DNA from: Streptomyces griseochromogenes
Lineage (GTDB): Bacteria > Actinomycetota > Actinomycetes > Streptomycetales > Streptomycetaceae
Reading direction: 5' to 3'
Length of the DNA: 64,000 nucleotides
NCBI RefSeq assembly: GCF_001542625.1
Contig: NZ_CP016279.1
Span: 2,232,001-2,296,000 of the forward strand
Of the stretch, positions 44,401 through 56,000 are shown piece by piece. The notes under the pieces were generated by a model that was given only the letters and a program-made list of their open reading frames with translations, had not been told where the DNA came from and did not search any database. Positions within the stretch are counted from its first letter, which is position 1, and every line of letters starts with the position of its first letter. Both the position numbers and the translations under genes were made by a program.

Positions 44401-47400
44401 GCGCAGGAGCCCTCGCCGCACGTGGACTGGTCGGCGGGCGAGGTGCGGCTGCTGTCCGAGTCCGTTGCGTGGCCGGTGAACGGCCGGGTGCGGCGCGCGG
44501 GTGTGTCCTCGTTCGGAATGAGTGGCACCAACGCGCACGTCATCGTCGAGGAAGCTCCGGCCGTTGAGGCCGCTGAGCTCCAGGACGACACACCTGAGAC
44601 AGGTAACACCGAGGGCACGGCACCGGTGGTGTCCGGTGCCGGTGCGTGGCTGGTGTCGGGCCAGTCGGCGGACGGGCTGACGGCGCAGGCGGACCGGTTG
44701 CGTGAGTGGGTGGCTGCTCGGCCGGAGTTGGAGTCGGCGGATGTGGCGTGGTCGTTGGCGGCGACGCGGTCGGTGTTCGAGCACCGGGCCGTGGTGGTCG
44801 GCACCGGCCGCGATGAGCTGGTGACGGGGCTGGAGAATCTGACCGCGGGGGTGCCTGCGGGTTCGGTTGTGTCCGGCGTGGCGCGGTCGGGTGCCCGGGT
44901 GGTGTTCGTCTTCCCGGGTCAGGGGTCTCAGTGGCTGGGGATGGGTCGTGAACTGGCTGAGTCCAGTCCGGTGTTCGCGGCTCGTCTGGCTGAGTGTGAG
45001 CGGGCGCTGGCCCCGTATGTGGACTGGTCGCTGAGCGATGTTCTTGCCGGGGCGGACGGTGCTCCGGAGCTGGAGTCGGCGGATGTGGTGCAGCCGGCGC
45101 TGTGGGCGGTGATGGTCTCCCTGGCTTCGGTCTGGGAAGCCGCCGGTGTGACCCCGGATGCGTTGGTGGGTCACTCGCAGGGTGAGATCGCGGCAGCGAC
45201 GGTGGCCGGAATGCTCAGCCTGGAGGACGGTGCCCGGGTCGTTGCCCTGCGCTCCCAGGCGCTGCGAGTCCTGCTGGGCGCCGGCGGCATGATGTCGGTG
45301 ACCGAACCGGCCGCACGGGTCGAGGAACGCCTCGGCCGTTGGGACGGTCGTCTGTCGCTGGCGGCGGTCAACGGCCCGGCGGCGGTGGTGGTTTCCGGCG
45401 AGCCGATGGCGCTGGAAGAGCTGAAGCGGGAGCTGGAGGCCGAGGGCGTACGCGCCCGGATGGTCGCGGTGGACTACGCCTCGCACTCCGCGCAGGTGGA
45501 GCAGCTGGAAGCGGAGATCACCTCCGTACTCGCCACGGTGGCTCCGCGTGCGGGCCGGGTGGCGATGGTCTCGGCGATGACGGGCGAGGTGCTGACCGGC
45601 ACCGAGCTGGACGCCGCTTACTGGTACGGCAGCCTGCGGGCATCGGTGCAGTTCGACAGGGCGGTACGCACCCTGGCCGGCATGGGCCACCAGGTGTTCA
45701 TCGAGGTCTCCCCGCACCCGGTGCTGCTCGCGGCGATGACCGAGACGCTGGAAGAGGCCGCGCTGGAGGCAGGTCCCGGCGCACAGGCGGGGGCCGTGTC
45801 CGGCACGCTGCGCCGCGACGACGGTGGAGCGGCACGTCTGATCACCTCGCTCGCCGAGGCCTTCGTCCACGGTGCTCCCGTCGACTGGACCACGGTCCTC
45901 CCCGCCGGACAGTGGGTGGAGCTGCCCACGTATGCCTTCCGGCACGAGCGGTACTGGCCCAAGGGACTGCTGTCCCTGTCGGCCGCGGGGCTGGCCGGAG
46001 GCGGGGACGCGGCCTCGCTGGGACTCGGCGCGGTGGGTCATCCGCTGCTGGGTGCGGCGGTTGAACTGGCTGGTGGAGCCGGGTTGGTGTGCACGGGACG
46101 GCTGTCCGTGCGTACGCAGCCGTGGCTGGCCGACCACGCCGTCGGCGGAGTGATGCTCCTGCCCGGGACCGGGTTCGTGGAACTCGTGGTCCGCGCCGGG
46201 GACCAGGTCGGCTGCGCCCTGGTCGAGGAGCTGACGTTGCAGGCGCCGTTGGTGGTGCCCGCCGACGGCGGCGGGGTGCAGGTCCAGGTCGTGGTGGCCG
46301 AGGCCGACGCCGATGGACGGCGCGAGGTCGAGGTCTTCTCCCGTCCGGATGAGCCCGGCAGCGGGCAGGCGTGGGTCCAGCACGCCAGCGCGGTGATCGC
46401 CACCGCCGGCGCGGCGAGCCAAGCCGAGGAAGACCTGACGGTGTGGCCACCGCAGGACGCCACACCGCTGGACATCGCGGATGTGTACGCGGTGCAGCTG
46501 GCCGAGGTGTACGGCCCGTCGTTCCACGGTCTGCGGGCGGCGTGGCGGCGTGGCGAGGATGTCTTCGCCGAGGTGGCGCTGCCGGAGGACGTGGCGCAGG
46601 AGGCCGGTTCGTTCGGCCTGCACCCGGCGCTGCTCGACGCGGCATTGCACGCGGGGCTCCTGGCCGACGGCGAGGGTCAACTCGCCGAGGTCCGGATGCC
46701 GTTCGCGTGGACGGGTGTGGAGCTGTACGCCAGTGGCGCGTCGGTTCTGCGGGCCCGGCTGCGTCGTGACGCCCAGGGCAGTTTGACGCTGACGGCGGCG
46801 GACACCACCGGCGAACCGGTGGTCTCGGTGGCGTCGCTGGTGAGCCGTCCGGTCTCGGCGGACCAGCTGCAGCCGGCCCAGGGTGGTGTGGGCGACGCGC
46901 TGTTCAGCGTGGATTGGGTCCCGGTGTCCGAGGCAGCGGTCCCCGCCGGGGACTGGGCGCTGATCGGAGCGGACCGTTTCGCGCTGGTGGATGCGCTGGG
47001 AACGGCCGGGGTGCCGGTCCGGGCCTTTGCCGATCTGGCCGAGATCGCTGCCGCAACCGAGGCGGGGGAGGTCGCCCCGCAGGTGGTGCTTGCCTGTGCG
47101 GACACGGACAGCAGCGGTGATACGGCGGAGACGGCTCGGCGGGCCGCCGGTGCGGCCCTGGGCCTGGTGCAGGAGTGGATGGAGGAACGACGCCTGGAGT
47201 CGGCGCAGTTGGTGGTGGTCACCCGAGGTGCGGTGGCCACGGCTGCTGGTGAGGGCGTGACGGACTTGGCGGCAGCGGCCGTATGGGGTCTGCTGCGGTC
47301 GGCGCAGTCGGAGAATCCGGGGCGTCTGGTCCTGGCCGACCTGCCCGTCAGCGGTGACGGTGACTCCGTGGCCGTGCTGCCGAAGATGATGGGCAGCGGT

Positions 47401-50400
47401 GAGCCGGAGTTGGCGATCCGTGGCCGCAGTGCCTTCGGTCGGCGGTTGACGCGTCCGTCGGGTGATCTGGCGCCGGTGGAGTGGTCGCCGGAGCCGGGCG
47501 TGGGCAGGCGTACGTTGCTGGTGACCGGTGGGACCGGGACGCTGGGTGGGATGGTGGCCCGGCATCTGGTGGTGACCGGCCGGGCTGGTGGTGTGGTGTT
47601 GGTGAGCCGCTCGGGCCCGGGGGCTGCTGGTGTGGCGGCCTTGGCTGCTGAGTTGGCCGGGCTGGGGGCGTGGGTTCGGGTGGTCGTGTGTGATGTGGCC
47701 GACCGGGATGCGCTGGCCGGGCTGCTGGGGCAGATCCCGGCCGATTGCCCGCTGGGGTCGGTCTTCCATGCCGCGGGGATCATCGATGACGGTGTGATCG
47801 GGGCGCTTACCCCGGAGCGTCTGGCGGCGGTGATGCGGCCGAAGGTGGACGCGGCCTGGTATCTGCATGAGTTGACCCAGGGCTTGGATCTGGAGCATTT
47901 CGTTCTGTTCTCGTCGGCTGCGGCGACGTTCGGTGCGCCGGGGCAGGGCAATTATGTGGCGGCGAACGCGTTTTTGGACGCGTTGGCGGCGGAGCGTCGT
48001 GCGGCTGGGTTGGCTGGGACGTCGTTGGCGTGGGGTCCGTGGGTGCATGAGGCGGGGATCGGTCGGGATCTGGGTGAGCGGTTGTTGTCGCGGATCAGTC
48101 GGTCGGGGATTGCGGCGTTGGGTGCGGATGAGGGTTTGGTGGTGCTGGATGTGGCGTTGTCTCGTGGGGAGGCGTTGTTGGTTCCGGCTCGTTTGGATTT
48201 GGCGGGTTTGCGGGCTCAGGCGGTGCGTAGTGGTGAGGTTCCGCCGTTGTGGCGGGTGTTGGCGGGTGATGTGCCGGTTCGGCGTGTTGTTGCGTCGGGT
48301 TCTGGTGTGGGTGTTGGTGGTGCGGGTGAGGGGTTGCGGCGGCGGTTGGTGGGGTTGTCGGGTGTGGAGCGGGATCGGTTGTTGTTGGATGTGGTTCGGG
48401 GGAATGTGGCTGCGGTTCTGGGTCATGTGTCGGGGGATGCGATTGAGCCTGGGCGGGCGTTTTCGGATCTGGGTTTTGATTCGTTGATTGCGGTGGAGTT
48501 GCGGAACCGGTTGAACGCGGAGACGGGTTTGCGGTTGCCGGCGACGTTGGTGTTCGACTATCCGACGCCGGTGGTGTTGGCGGGGTTGTTGCGGGCGGAG
48601 TTGACGGGTGATCTGCCGGTGGATGTGGGTGGGGTGGTGGCTGCGCGTTCGGTGGTGGTTGATGAGCCGGTTGCGATTGTGGGGATGGCGTGTCGGTTCC
48701 CGGGTGGTGCGGGTAGTCCGGAGGAGTTGTGGCGGTTGTTGGCTGCGGGGGCGGATGCGATTGGGCCGTTTCCGGTGGATCGTGGTTGGGATATTGAGGG
48801 GTTGTATGACCCGGATCCTGAGCATGCGGGGACGTCGTATACGCAGGCGGGTGGGTTTGTTCAGGATGCCAGTGGGTTTGATGCGGGGTTCTTCGGGATC
48901 AGTCCGCGTGAGGCGTTGGCGATGGATCCGCAGCAGCGGTTGTTGTTGGAGGTGTGCTGGGAGGCGTTCGAGCGGGCTGGTATTGATCCTGCGAGTCTGC
49001 GGGGCAGCCAGACCGGCACCTTCGTAGGCGGATACACGTCCGGATACGGAATCGGCGTGCCCCTGGAGGACACGGGGGTTGTCGAGGGCCACCTGATGAC
49101 CGGAACCGCGACCAGCGTGCTGTCGGGCAGGGTGTCCTACACGTTCGGCCTGGAAGGCCCGGCCGTGACCATGGACACGGCGTGCTCGTCGTCGCTGGTG
49201 GCGCTGCACATGGCGGCCCAGGCTGTGCGGTCCGGCGAGTGCTCCCTGGCCCTGGCCGGCGGTGTCACGGTCGCCGCGACCCCGGCCGTGTTCGTCGGCT
49301 TCTCCCAGGCGCGCGGTGTGTCGGTGGACGGCCGGTGCAAGGCGTTCGCGGCTTCGGCCGACGGCTCGGGCTTCTCCGAGGGCGCGGGCATGCTCGTGCT
49401 GGAGCGGCTGTCCGACGCCCGCCGCAACGGCCACCGGGTGCTGGCGGTGGTGCGCGGCTCCGCGATCAACCAGGACGGCGCGTCCAACGGCCTGACCGCC
49501 CCGAACGGCCCCTCTCAGCAGCGGGTGATCCGCGCGGCCCTGGCCAGCGCCCAGCTGTCGGCCGCCGACGTGGACGTGGTGGAGGCGCACGGTTCGGCGA
49601 CCACGTTGGGTGACCCGATCGAGGCGCAGGCGGTGATCGCCACCTACGGCCAGGAGCGGCCGGAGAAGCAGCCGCTGTGGCTGGGCTCGGTGAAGTCCAA
49701 CATCGGACACACGCAGGCGGCCGCAGGCGTCGCCGGCGTGATCAAGATGGTGCTGGCGCTGCAGAACCAGCAGCTGCCGCAGACGTTGCACGTGGAAGAG
49801 CCCACGCCGCACGTGGACTGGTCAGCCGGTGAGGTCCGACTGCTGACCGAACCGGTCCCGTGGCCCGTCGGAGAGCGCGCGCGTCGCGCCGGCGTGTCGG
49901 CGTTCGGCATGAGCGGCACCAACGTGCACATCATCCTGGAGGAGGCCCCGACCGCCGACGATGAGACGGCGGACGCCCCGGCCGAACCCGCCGGTGCGGG
50001 AACCGATGAGGTCGAGCCGGCCGCCGTGCCCGCGGTCCTGGAGCCCGACGGCGCTGGTGCCTGGCTGGTGTCGGGCCGGACGCCGGAAGGCCTGGCGGCG
50101 CAGGCGGGCCGGTTGCGTGAGTGGGTTGTGGCCCGGCCGGAGTTGGAGCCGGCGGATGTGGCGTGGTCGTTGGCGGCGACGCGGTCGGTGTTCGAGCACC
50201 GGGCTGTGGTGGTCGGCGCCGAGCGTGAGGAGCTGGTGGCGGGCCTGCAGAGCGTGGCCGCTGGTACGCCTGTGAGGTCGGTTGTCTCCGGGGTCGCGCG
50301 TTTGGGTGCGCGGGTGGTGTTCGTCTTCGCGGGTCAGGGGGCTCAGTGGGTGGGGATGGGTCGTGAACTGGCTGTTTCCTCGCCGGTGTTCGCGGCTCGG

Positions 50401-53097
50401 TTGGCGGAGTGTGAGCGGGCGCTGTCGCCGCATGTGGAGTGGTCGCTGACCGATGTGCTCGCGGGCGCCCCAGGGGCTCCTGGGCTGGACCGTGCGGATG
50501 TGGTGCAGCCGGTGTTGTGGGCGGTGATGGTCTCGCTGGCTGCGGTGTGGGAGGCGGCGGGTGTGACCCCGGATGCGTTGGTGGGTCATTCGCAGGGTGA
50601 GATTGCTGCGGCGACGGTGGCGGGGATGTTGAGTGTGGAGGATGGCGCCCGGGTGGTGGCGGTGCGGTCGCGGGCGTTGTCGGGTCTGTCGGTGCAGGGC
50701 TCGATGGTGTCGGTGGTGATGCCGTCGCAGGCGGTGCGGGAGTTGGTGGGGCAGTGGGGTGAGCGTCTGTCGGTCGCTGCGATCAACGGTCCGGCGGCGG
50801 TCGTGGTCTCCGGTGAGCCGGAGGCGTTGTCGGAGTTCGAGCGGGAGTTGTCGGCTCGGCATGTGTTGCGGTGGCGGATTCCGGAGACGGATTTTGTGGC
50901 GCATTCGCCGGCGGTGGAGCCGTTGGCGGTGGTGTTGGAGCGGGAGTTGGCGGGGATTGCGCCGCGGGCTGGTCGGGTGCCGATGGTGTCCACGGTGACT
51001 GGTGAGTGGGTGTCGGGTCCTGAGGTGGATGCCGGGTATTGGTATGCGAATCTGCGGCAGATGGTCCGTTTCGAGGAGGCGGTCCGTGTCCTGATGACCG
51101 GTGGTTACGGCGCGTTTGTGGAGGTGTCGCCGCATCCGGTGTTGACGGGTCCGGTGTCCGAGACGGCCGAGGACGTGGGCAACGCGGATGTGGTGGTCGT
51201 AGGGACGTTGGAGCGTGACAACGGTGGTGCGGCGCGGCTGATCACGTCGTTGGCGCAGGCGTATGTCAGTGGGCTGAGCGTGGACTGGAAGATGGTTCTG
51301 CCTGCCGCGGAGCAGGTCGAGCTGCCCACCTACGCCTTCCAGCACCAGCGGTACTGGCTGCAGCCTGCGGTGTCGACCACGACTCCGGCGGGCGGTGACG
51401 GCGCGAGCACGGCGGCCGAGGCCCAGTTCTGGGCGGCTGTCGAGGGCGGAGACCTGGCCCGGATCGCGGACACACTGGCGATTGACGACCAGCAGCACCT
51501 GAGCCAGGTGCTGCCGGCGCTGGCGTCGTGGCGCCGCCAAGAGCGGGACAAGTCGGTGACCGCGAACTGGCGCTACCGGGTGACCTGGGCGCCGGTCGCG
51601 GAACCTGCTCCGGGCGTGCTGTCGGGACTCTGGCTGCTGGTGACCGCCGCAGGATGGACCGACAGTGACCTGACCAGGGGATGTCTGCAGGCGCTGACCG
51701 CCCGGGGCGCCGAGGTCGTGGTCGCCGAGGTGCCGGCCGGAACGGTGGACCGTACCGAGGTGGCCGCCGTCCTCGACCAGGTGCTGCGGGACACGGAGTC
51801 CGGCACGGTGGCCGGAGTGGTGTCCCTGCTCGCGCTGGACGAGACGCCCGTGCCCGCGCATCCGGTGGTGGCCCAGGGCGTGGCCGCGACCCTGGCCGTG
51901 GTGCAGGGCCTCGGCGATGCCGGGGTGACCGCGCCGCTGTGGGTGGCCACGCGTGGTGCTGTGGTCACCGGACCGGGTGAGGCCCTGGCCGGCCCGGTGC
52001 AGACACAGGTGTGGGGACTCGGCCGGGTCGTAGCGCTCGAACACCCCGACCGGTGGGGCGGGTTGATCGACCTGCCCGCCGTACTCGACGACCGCGCCGG
52101 GGCACGCCTGACGGCCGTCCTCGCCGGATGCGGCGAGGACCAGGTGGCGATCCGCCCGACCGGGATCCTGGGCCGCCGACTGGCCCGCGCCCCGCAGCCC
52201 CGGACCGGCCAGGCCTGGACGACGCGCGGGAGCGTCCTGATCACCGGTGGAACCGGCGCGATCGGCGGGCACGTGGCGCGCTGGGTGGCCGGCCGGGGTG
52301 CTCGGCGACTCGTGCTGACCAGCCGGTCCGGCCCCTCCGTCGCGGGCGTCGCCGCGATGGCCGCCGAACTCGCCGCCCAGGGCACGCGCGTGGACGTGGT
52401 GGCCTGCGACGTGAGCGAGCGGGCGGACCTGTCCGGGCTGCTGGCCCGGATCGGGACCGACGGCCCCGCGCTGTCCGCGGTGATGCACACCGCGGGCTTG
52501 CTGGACGACGGTGTGATCGACCGGCTGTCGGCGCCGCGACTGGCGACGGTCCTGGCGCCCAAGGCCAAGGGCGCGACCCTGCTGGACGAGCTGACCACGG
52601 ACCTCGACCTGGACGCGTTCGTTCTCTTCTCCTCGGTCGCGTCCACGTTGGGAGGCATGGGCCAGGCCAACTACGCGGCGGCGAACGCCTTCCTGGACGC
52701 CGTGGCGGAGAGCAGGCGGGACCGGGGACTGGCCGGGCTCGCCGTGGCCTGGGGCCCCTGGGCGGGCGGCGGCGTGTCGCAAGGCACCGAGGCCGCCCGG
52801 CAGCGGCTCAGCCGCAACCGGTGGGAAGTCCTCATGGATCCGGACCTCGCCGTCCGGGCCCTCGGCGAAGCCCTCGACGGTCCCGACACCGTGCTGACGG
52901 TGATGAACGTCGACTGGACCGAGATCATGTCGGCGCCCGAGGCGGCGGCGGACCTGCTCCAGATACCCGCCATGCGGGATCTGCCGGAGATCCGCCAGCT
53001 GGCCGCGGCCGTATCGGATGCCGCGGCGGCGCAGGCGGACGGTGATCTGGCACGACGGCTCGCGGGATGTCACGGGCCGAGCAAGGCCGGGCACTGA
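38470..53097 (+). CDS. PKS-D: modular type I polyketide synthase subunit (modules W9-W11), frame broken in the last ACP
   Basis: The GTG start has AAGGGG five bases upstream and opens with a docking helix ([20 protein letters not shown]). 4875 residues: W9 KS-AT-KR-ACP, W10 KS-AT-DH-KR-ACP, W11 KS-AT-KR, then termination after LARRLAG with an unrelated tail, [11 protein letters not shown] Cys are near residues 209, 1775 and 3572. AT motifs are HAFH (773), YASH (2336) and FVAH (4142). DH His and Asp are near 2556 and 2723. ACP Ser are near 1541 and 3338. The W11 ACP is missing from this frame but is encoded intact in the next frame by PKS-E. There is no C-terminal docking region, so as read the protein would end without a carrier for W11. 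The likeliest reading is a single 38470-59858 gene with one base lost near 53066. Confidence 0.93.
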   Translation: MENQEKLFDYLKKAAAELQETRKRLRKLESGEQEPLAIVGMSCRFPGGAGSPEEFWELLAAGGDAVGGFPTDRGWDTDSLYDPDPDQAGTSYVQQGGFLQDAAGFDAGFFGISPREALAMDPQQRLLLEVSWEALERAGIDPKALKGSPTGVFAGGFASGYGLGVALAGQDAAGVEGHLMTGNATSVLSGRVSYALGLEGPAVTVDTACSSSLVALHLAGQALRSGECSLALAGGVTVMVTPGTFIEFSRQQGLSPDGRCRAFAAEADGTGWAEGAGVLVLERLSDARRNGHQVLAVIRGSAVNQDGASNGLTAPNGPSQQRVIRAALSNARLSAGDVDVVEAHGTGTKLGDPIEAQALLATYGQDRAEQEPLWLGSVKSNIGHTQAAAGVAGVIKMVLALQHGELPQTLHAQEPSPHVDWSAGEVRLLTESVAWPAGERVRRAGVSAFGISGTNVHLIVEEAPAAEATELEDGVTEAPEADAESTAPVVSGAGARAWVVSGRSAEGLTAQVGRLREWVSGRPELDPADVGWSLAVSRSVFEHRAVLLGDERDELVAGLERLAAGASTGSVVAGVARQGVRVGLVFAGQGSQWVGMGRGLYEGSSVFAEVFDQVCGLLELELGVSVRDVVLGADGVDEGLVDQTLYAQAGLFAFEVALAAVLKASGVVADAVVGHSVGEVAAAYVAGVLSLADASRLVAARARLMQALPAGGAMAAIGASEAEVEPGLTPGVSVAAVNGPESVVISGETAAVEQLVEHWREKGRRVRRLRVSHAFHSAAMDPVLDELGEVAAGLEYHRPELVWAGALTGELVSECEGGYWPAQTRRAVRFADALGALAAQGVSVFIEVGPDGSLSALGPDAVAGIGSDEGVFVPLQRRKERDEQGVVGLVAGLARAFVHGVTVDWSALLSAGNRVELPTYAFRHERFWPQGLLALPTPGTAGGDGASTVAEAQFWAAVEGGDLAQIADTLAIDDQQYLGELLPALASWRRRERDRSVTGSWRYRVNWAGVAEPDPVVLTGPWLVVVPAGSADDDLTRGCVRALAARGAEAVVAEVPAGTVDRTDVVAILDRAVQDTGAVAGVLSLLAVDETPVPAHPVVAQGLAATLALVQALGDAGVVAPLWVATRGAVATVPSEMLAGPVQAQVWGLGRVVAQEHPDRWGGLIDLPAVLDERAGARLAAVLAGCGEDEVAIRQAGILGRRLSRAAQPRVSAEGWVPRGSVLITGGTGAIGGHVARWLAGRGAQRLVLTSRSGAGAAGVAALAAELAAAGARVDVVSCDVGERADLSGLLAWTGTDGPALSAVMHTAGVLDDGVVDRLSAERLATVLAPKAASAALLDELTADLDLDAFVLFSSVASTLGAAGQGNYAAANAFLDAVAEHRRNRGLRGLSVAWGTWGGGGFAEASEAVRARVRRGAMPAMDPQLAVRALGEAIEGSDAVLTVMDVDWAQLASAPGAADLREMPLVRDLPEIRQLPAAGVSTEGVVRGEGELAQRLAGLGRAERDRLLTDVVRAEAAAVLGHASAEAVQDRRAFKDLGFDSLTAVELRNRLNAVTGLRLPATLVFDYPTPVVLAEYLRGELTGEQAGAGGSVVVAAATDEPLAIVGMSCRFPGGAGSPEAFWDLLASGGDAVGGFPTDRGWDLDGLYDPDPDHAGTSYTQAGAFLQNAADFDAGFFGISPREALAMDPQQRLLLEVSWEALERAGIDPGALRGSATGVFAGGFASGYGYGVALAGEAASGLEGHLMTGNATSVLSGRVSYALGLEGPAVTVDTACSSSLVALHLAAQAIRSGECSLALAGGVTVMTNPGTFVDFSRQQGLSADGRCRAFSADADGTGWAEGVGILVLERLSDARRNGHRVLAVVRGSAVNQDGASNGLTAPNGPSQQRVIRAALANAQLSAADVDVVEAHGTGTTLGDPIEAQALLATYGQERPEDQPLWLGSVKSNIGHTQAAAGVAGVMKMVLALQNEQLPQTLHAQEPSPHVDWSAGEVRLLSESVAWPVNGRVRRAGVSSFGMSGTNAHVIVEEAPAVEAAELQDDTPETGNTEGTAPVVSGAGAWLVSGQSADGLTAQADRLREWVAARPELESADVAWSLAATRSVFEHRAVVVGTGRDELVTGLENLTAGVPAGSVVSGVARSGARVVFVFPGQGSQWLGMGRELAESSPVFAARLAECERALAPYVDWSLSDVLAGADGAPELESADVVQPALWAVMVSLASVWEAAGVTPDALVGHSQGEIAAATVAGMLSLEDGARVVALRSQALRVLLGAGGMMSVTEPAARVEERLGRWDGRLSLAAVNGPAAVVVSGEPMALEELKRELEAEGVRARMVAVDYASHSAQVEQLEAEITSVLATVAPRAGRVAMVSAMTGEVLTGTELDAAYWYGSLRASVQFDRAVRTLAGMGHQVFIEVSPHPVLLAAMTETLEEAALEAGPGAQAGAVSGTLRRDDGGAARLITSLAEAFVHGAPVDWTTVLPAGQWVELPTYAFRHERYWPKGLLSLSAAGLAGGGDAASLGLGAVGHPLLGAAVELAGGAGLVCTGRLSVRTQPWLADHAVGGVMLLPGTGFVELVVRAGDQVGCALVEELTLQAPLVVPADGGGVQVQVVVAEADADGRREVEVFSRPDEPGSGQAWVQHASAVIATAGAASQAEEDLTVWPPQDATPLDIADVYAVQLAEVYGPSFHGLRAAWRRGEDVFAEVALPEDVAQEAGSFGLHPALLDAALHAGLLADGEGQLAEVRMPFAWTGVELYASGASVLRARLRRDAQGSLTLTAADTTGEPVVSVASLVSRPVSADQLQPAQGGVGDALFSVDWVPVSEAAVPAGDWALIGADRFALVDALGTAGVPVRAFADLAEIAAATEAGEVAPQVVLACADTDSSGDTAETARRAAGAALGLVQEWMEERRLESAQLVVVTRGAVATAAGEGVTDLAAAAVWGLLRSAQSENPGRLVLADLPVSGDGDSVAVLPKMMGSGEPELAIRGRSAFGRRLTRPSGDLAPVEWSPEPGVGRRTLLVTGGTGTLGGMVARHLVVTGRAGGVVLVSRSGPGAAGVAALAAELAGLGAWVRVVVCDVADRDALAGLLGQIPADCPLGSVFHAAGIIDDGVIGALTPERLAAVMRPKVDAAWYLHELTQGLDLEHFVLFSSAAATFGAPGQGNYVAANAFLDALAAERRAAGLAGTSLAWGPWVHEAGIGRDLGERLLSRISRSGIAALGADEGLVVLDVALSRGEALLVPARLDLAGLRAQAVRSGEVPPLWRVLAGDVPVRRVVASGSGVGVGGAGEGLRRRLVGLSGVERDRLLLDVVRGNVAAVLGHVSGDAIEPGRAFSDLGFDSLIAVELRNRLNAETGLRLPATLVFDYPTPVVLAGLLRAELTGDLPVDVGGVVAARSVVVDEPVAIVGMACRFPGGAGSPEELWRLLAAGADAIGPFPVDRGWDIEGLYDPDPEHAGTSYTQAGGFVQDASGFDAGFFGISPREALAMDPQQRLLLEVCWEAFERAGIDPASLRGSQTGTFVGGYTSGYGIGVPLEDTGVVEGHLMTGTATSVLSGRVSYTFGLEGPAVTMDTACSSSLVALHMAAQAVRSGECSLALAGGVTVAATPAVFVGFSQARGVSVDGRCKAFAASADGSGFSEGAGMLVLERLSDARRNGHRVLAVVRGSAINQDGASNGLTAPNGPSQQRVIRAALASAQLSAADVDVVEAHGSATTLGDPIEAQAVIATYGQERPEKQPLWLGSVKSNIGHTQAAAGVAGVIKMVLALQNQQLPQTLHVEEPTPHVDWSAGEVRLLTEPVPWPVGERARRAGVSAFGMSGTNVHIILEEAPTADDETADAPAEPAGAGTDEVEPAAVPAVLEPDGAGAWLVSGRTPEGLAAQAGRLREWVVARPELEPADVAWSLAATRSVFEHRAVVVGAEREELVAGLQSVAAGTPVRSVVSGVARLGARVVFVFAGQGAQWVGMGRELAVSSPVFAARLAECERALSPHVEWSLTDVLAGAPGAPGLDRADVVQPVLWAVMVSLAAVWEAAGVTPDALVGHSQGEIAAATVAGMLSVEDGARVVAVRSRALSGLSVQGSMVSVVMPSQAVRELVGQWGERLSVAAINGPAAVVVSGEPEALSEFERELSARHVLRWRIPETDFVAHSPAVEPLAVVLERELAGIAPRAGRVPMVSTVTGEWVSGPEVDAGYWYANLRQMVRFEEAVRVLMTGGYGAFVEVSPHPVLTGPVSETAEDVGNADVVVVGTLERDNGGAARLITSLAQAYVSGLSVDWKMVLPAAEQVELPTYAFQHQRYWLQPAVSTTTPAGGDGASTAAEAQFWAAVEGGDLARIADTLAIDDQQHLSQVLPALASWRRQERDKSVTANWRYRVTWAPVAEPAPGVLSGLWLLVTAAGWTDSDLTRGCLQALTARGAEVVVAEVPAGTVDRTEVAAVLDQVLRDTESGTVAGVVSLLALDETPVPAHPVVAQGVAATLAVVQGLGDAGVTAPLWVATRGAVVTGPGEALAGPVQTQVWGLGRVVALEHPDRWGGLIDLPAVLDDRAGARLTAVLAGCGEDQVAIRPTGILGRRLARAPQPRTGQAWTTRGSVLITGGTGAIGGHVARWVAGRGARRLVLTSRSGPSVAGVAAMAAELAAQGTRVDVVACDVSERADLSGLLARIGTDGPALSAVMHTAGLLDDGVIDRLSAPRLATVLAPKAKGATLLDELTTDLDLDAFVLFSSVASTLGGMGQANYAAANAFLDAVAESRRDRGLAGLAVAWGPWAGGGVSQGTEAARQRLSRNRWEVLMDPDLAVRALGEALDGPDTVLTVMNVDWTEIMSAPEAAADLLQIPAMRDLPEIRQLAAAVSDAAAAQADGDLARRLAGCHGPSKAGH
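38569..43215 (+). other. Module W9: KS-AT(malonyl)-KR(B-type)-ACP
   Basis: KS Cys is at 39094-39096. AT Ser 40495-40497 in GHSVGE and HAFH at 40786-40797 indicate malonyl. KR catalytic half is about 42118-42730, with LDD at 42400-42408. ACP Ser is 43090-43092. This module is a mosaic: its AT is the same cassette as W3-W6, while its KR start (42118 on) matches the W8 KR. Inferred: an acetate-derived D-carbinol. Confidence 0.93.
43267..48610 (+). other. Module W10: KS-AT(methylmalonyl)-DH-KR(B-type)-ACP
   Basis: KS Cys is at 43792-43794. AT Ser 45175-45177 and YASH at 45475-45486 indicate methylmalonyl. DH is about 46010-46860, with His 46135-46137 in [10 protein letters not shown] and Asp 46636-46638. 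No ER. KR catalytic half is from about 47511, with IDD at 47782-47790. ACP Ser is 48481-48483. It is a close paralogue of W7 in both DH and KR, and the two share a 1.5-kb near-identical KR-ACP-KS block. Inferred: a methyl-branched alkene. Confidence 0.92.
47521..49036 (+). repeat. KR-ACP-KS block shared by W7/W8 and W10/W11, copy 2
   Basis: Second copy, ending at the same codon of KS11. Looser homology at the same offset extends upstream through the DH to about 46031 (30892 in copy 1). Confidence 0.9.
50316..51360 (+). repeat. FVAH acyltransferase cassette, copy 3 (W11)
   Basis: Ungapped with the other two copies although 44 kb away in a different gene. Protein differences are few: GQGAQW for [16 protein letters not shown] for [19 protein letters not shown] for SPDAVVGHS, and LMTGG for LITGG. 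Confidence 0.92.
53062..53072 (+). other. Apparent single-base deletion (frameshift) joining PKS-D and PKS-E
   Basis: In the PKS-D frame the ACP leader reads LARRLAG and then runs out of homology, with a stop at 53095-53097. In the +2 frame, homology resumes at once with [16 protein letters not shown]. Every other module here reads LAG, then L-S/G-R-A/S-E, across this point, so adding one base (for example C, giving LAGLSRAEQ) restores a continuous ACP. A sequencing error, a real mutation or a genuine gene split are all possible; the first two are likelier because neither new end has a docking domain. Confidence 0.85.
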
Positions 53098-56000
53098 CCG
53101 AGCTGGTCCGGGCCAAGGCCGCCTCCGTACTGGGCCATCCGTCGGCCGAGTCGGTCGAGGCCGCCCGCGCCTTCAGCGAGCTGGGCTTCGACTCGCTGAC
53201 CGCGGTGGAACTGCGCAACCAGCTCAGCACCGCCACCGATCTCCGGCTGCCGGCCACCCTGCTCTTCGACTACCCCAACCCCGTCGCTCTGTCGGAGTAC
53301 CTGCAGACGGAGCTGCTGGGCGCCCTGCCCGAGGACACCGCGCTCCCGGCGGTGGCGCCGGTTCAGGCGGTGGCCGACGAGCCGATCGCGATCGTCGGAA
53401 TGAGCTGCCGGTACCCGGGCGGGATCGCCAGCCCCGACGGCCTGTGGGAGCTGCTGACCTCGGGCGGAGACGCGATCTCCGGGTTCCCGGACGACCGGGG
53501 CTGGGACCTGGAAGGCCTCAGCGACTCCGGCGCGGGGCAGGGGCGCACCTCGTACGTCCAGGCCGGCGGGTTCGTTCAGGACATGACCGGGTTCGACGCC
53601 GGCTTCTTCGGGATCAGCCCGCGTGAGGCCCTCGCCATGGATCCGCAGCAGCGGCTGCTGCTGGAGGTGTCCTGGGAGGCACTGGAGCGGGCCGGAATCG
53701 CCCCGGAGTCGCTGCGTGGCAGCCAGACCGGCGTCTTCGCCGGAGGCTACGCGTCGGGCTACGGCATCGGCGCGGACATCGAGGGTGAAGCCCACCTGAT
53801 GACCGGGACCGTGACCAGCGTGCTGTCGGGCCGGGTCTCGTACGCCCTGGGGCTTGAGGGCCCCGCGGTGACGATCGACACGGCGTGCTCGTCGTCCCTC
53901 GTGGCGCTGCACCTGGCCGCCCAGGCGATCCGCTCCGGGGAGTGCACGATGGCCCTGGCCGGCGGTGTCACGGTCATGGTGACTCCCGAAGGCTTCCTGG
54001 GATTCAGCCAGCAGAGCGGCCTGGCGATGGACGGCCGGTGCAAGGCGTTCTCGGCCGAGGCCGACGGCATGGGCATGTCCGAGGGCGTGGGCATGCTCGT
54101 CCTGGAGCGACTCTCCGACGCCCAGCGGCTGGGCCACCCGGTCCTGGCGGTGGTGCGGGGCACCGCGGTGAACCAGGACGGTGCGTCCAACGGTCTGACC
54201 GCGCCGAACGGCCCCTCTCAGCAGCGGGTGATCCGTGCGGCCCTGGCGAACGCGCGGCTGTCGGCCGCCGACGTGGACGTGGTCGAGGCGCACGGTACGG
54301 GCACGTCGCTCGGCGACCCGATCGAGGCGCAGGCCCTGCTCGCGACCTACGGCCAGGAGCGGTCGGAGGAGCGGCCGTTGTGGCTCGGGTCGGTGAAGTC
54401 GAACATCGGTCACACGCAGGCCGCCGCCGGTGTCGCCGGTGTGATCAAGATGGTGCTGGCGCTGCAGAACCAGCAGCTGCCGCGGACCCTGCACGCGCAG
54501 GAGCCCTCGCCGCACGTGGACTGGTCGGCGGGCGAGGTGCGGCTGCTGTCCGAGTCCGTGGCGTGGCCGGTGAACGGCCGGGTGCGGCGTGCGGGTGTGT
54601 CCTCGTTCGGTCTGAGTGGTACCAACGCGCACGTCATCGTCGAGGAAGCTCCCGAGCCTGCCGAGACCGGGGTCTCCGTGGACAGCGGAGCACCGGCGGC
54701 CCCCGTGGTTGTGGAGACCGCTGGGGTCGGTGCGTGGGCGGTTTCGGCGCGGTCGGCCGAGGGGCTGGCCGGGCAGGCGGGCCGGTTGCGTGAGTGGGTG
54801 GCTGCTCGGCCGGAGTTGGAGTCGGCGGATGTGGCGTGGTCGTTGGCGGCGACGAGGTCGGTGTTCGATCACCGGGCCGTGGTGGTCGGCACCGGCCGCG
54901 ATGAGCTGGTGACGGGTCTGGGGAATCTGACTGAAGGCGTGCCTGCCGCGTCGGTCGTGTCCGGCGTCGCGCGGCCGGGCGCCCGGGTGGTGTTCGTCTT
55001 CCCGGGTCAAGGGTCTCAGTGGCTGGGGATGGGTCGTGAACTGGCTGAGTCCAGTCCGGTGTTCGCGGCTCGTCTGGCTGAGTGTGAGCGGGCGCTGGCC
55101 CCGTATGTGGACTGGTCGTTGAGCGATGTTCTTGCAGGCGCGCCGGGTGCTCCGGAGCTGGAGTCGGCGGATGTGGTGCAGCCGGCGCTGTGGGCGGTGA
55201 TGGTCTCTCTGGCTGCGGTGTGGGAGGCGGCCGGTGTGACCCCGGATGCGTTGGTGGGTCATTCGCAGGGTGAGATCGCGGCGGCGACTGTGGCGGGCAT
55301 GCTGAGCCTGGAGGACGGTGCCCGGGTCGTCGCGTTGCGCTCGCAGTCGTTGCGCGTGCTGTCTGGTGCCGGCGGCATGATGTCGGTGACCGAACCGGCC
55401 GCCCGGGTCGAGGAACGCCTCGGCCGCTGGGACGGTCGTCTGTCGCTGGCGGCGGTCAACGGTTCGGCCGCGGTGGTGGTCTCCGGCGAGGTGGCCGCGC
55501 TCGAAGAACTGTCACAGGAACTGGAGGCCGAGGGCGTACGCGCCCGGATGGTCGCCGTGGACTACGCCTCGCACTGCGCGCAGGTGGAACGGCTTGAGCA
55601 GGAGATTCGCTCGGTCCTGGCCGGGGTCGCTCCGCGTGCGGGCCGAGTGCCGATGGTCTCCGCGATGACCGGTGAAGTCCTCTCCGGCACCGAGCTGGAT
55701 GCCGGGTACTGGTACGGCAGCCTGCGCGCACCGGTCCACTTCGACCGTGCCGTACGAATCCTGGCCGGCATGGGCCACCAGGTGTTCATCGAGGTCTCCC
55801 CGCACCCGGTGCTGCTCGCGGCGATGACCGAGACCCTGGAAGAAACCGCACTGGACGCAAGTCCGGGCACGATGGCCGCAGTGGTCTCCGGCACGCTGCG
55901 CCGCGACGACGGCGGAACAACCCGCCTGATCACCTCGCTCGCCGAGGCGTTCGTGCACGGTGCTCCCGTCGACTGGACCGCGCTCCTGCCCGCCAGGCAG

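Larger units (their letters stand above)
48664..53310 (+). other. Module W11: KS-AT[FVAH]-KR(B-type)-ACP, split across two reading frames
   Basis: KS Cys is at 49183-49185. The usual EAHGTGT motif reads EAHGSAT (GSAT at 49591-49602) with the histidine kept. AT is about 50316-51215, with Ser 50590-50592 in GHSQGE and FVAH at 50893-50904. KR catalytic half is about 52228-52850, with LDD at 52501-52509, so B-type, unlike the A-type KRs paired with the same AT in W1 and W2. The ACP (Ser 53193-53195 in GFDSL) is intact but lies in the frame of PKS-E after the break near 53066. Confidence 0.88.

Noticed and set aside
53067..53097. PKS-E as an independent gene with a coupled overlapping start
   Set aside because: Not excluded, but disfavoured: the ATG lies inside an ACP, no docking helix precedes it, PKS-D lacks a docking tail, and one added base restores a normal module.
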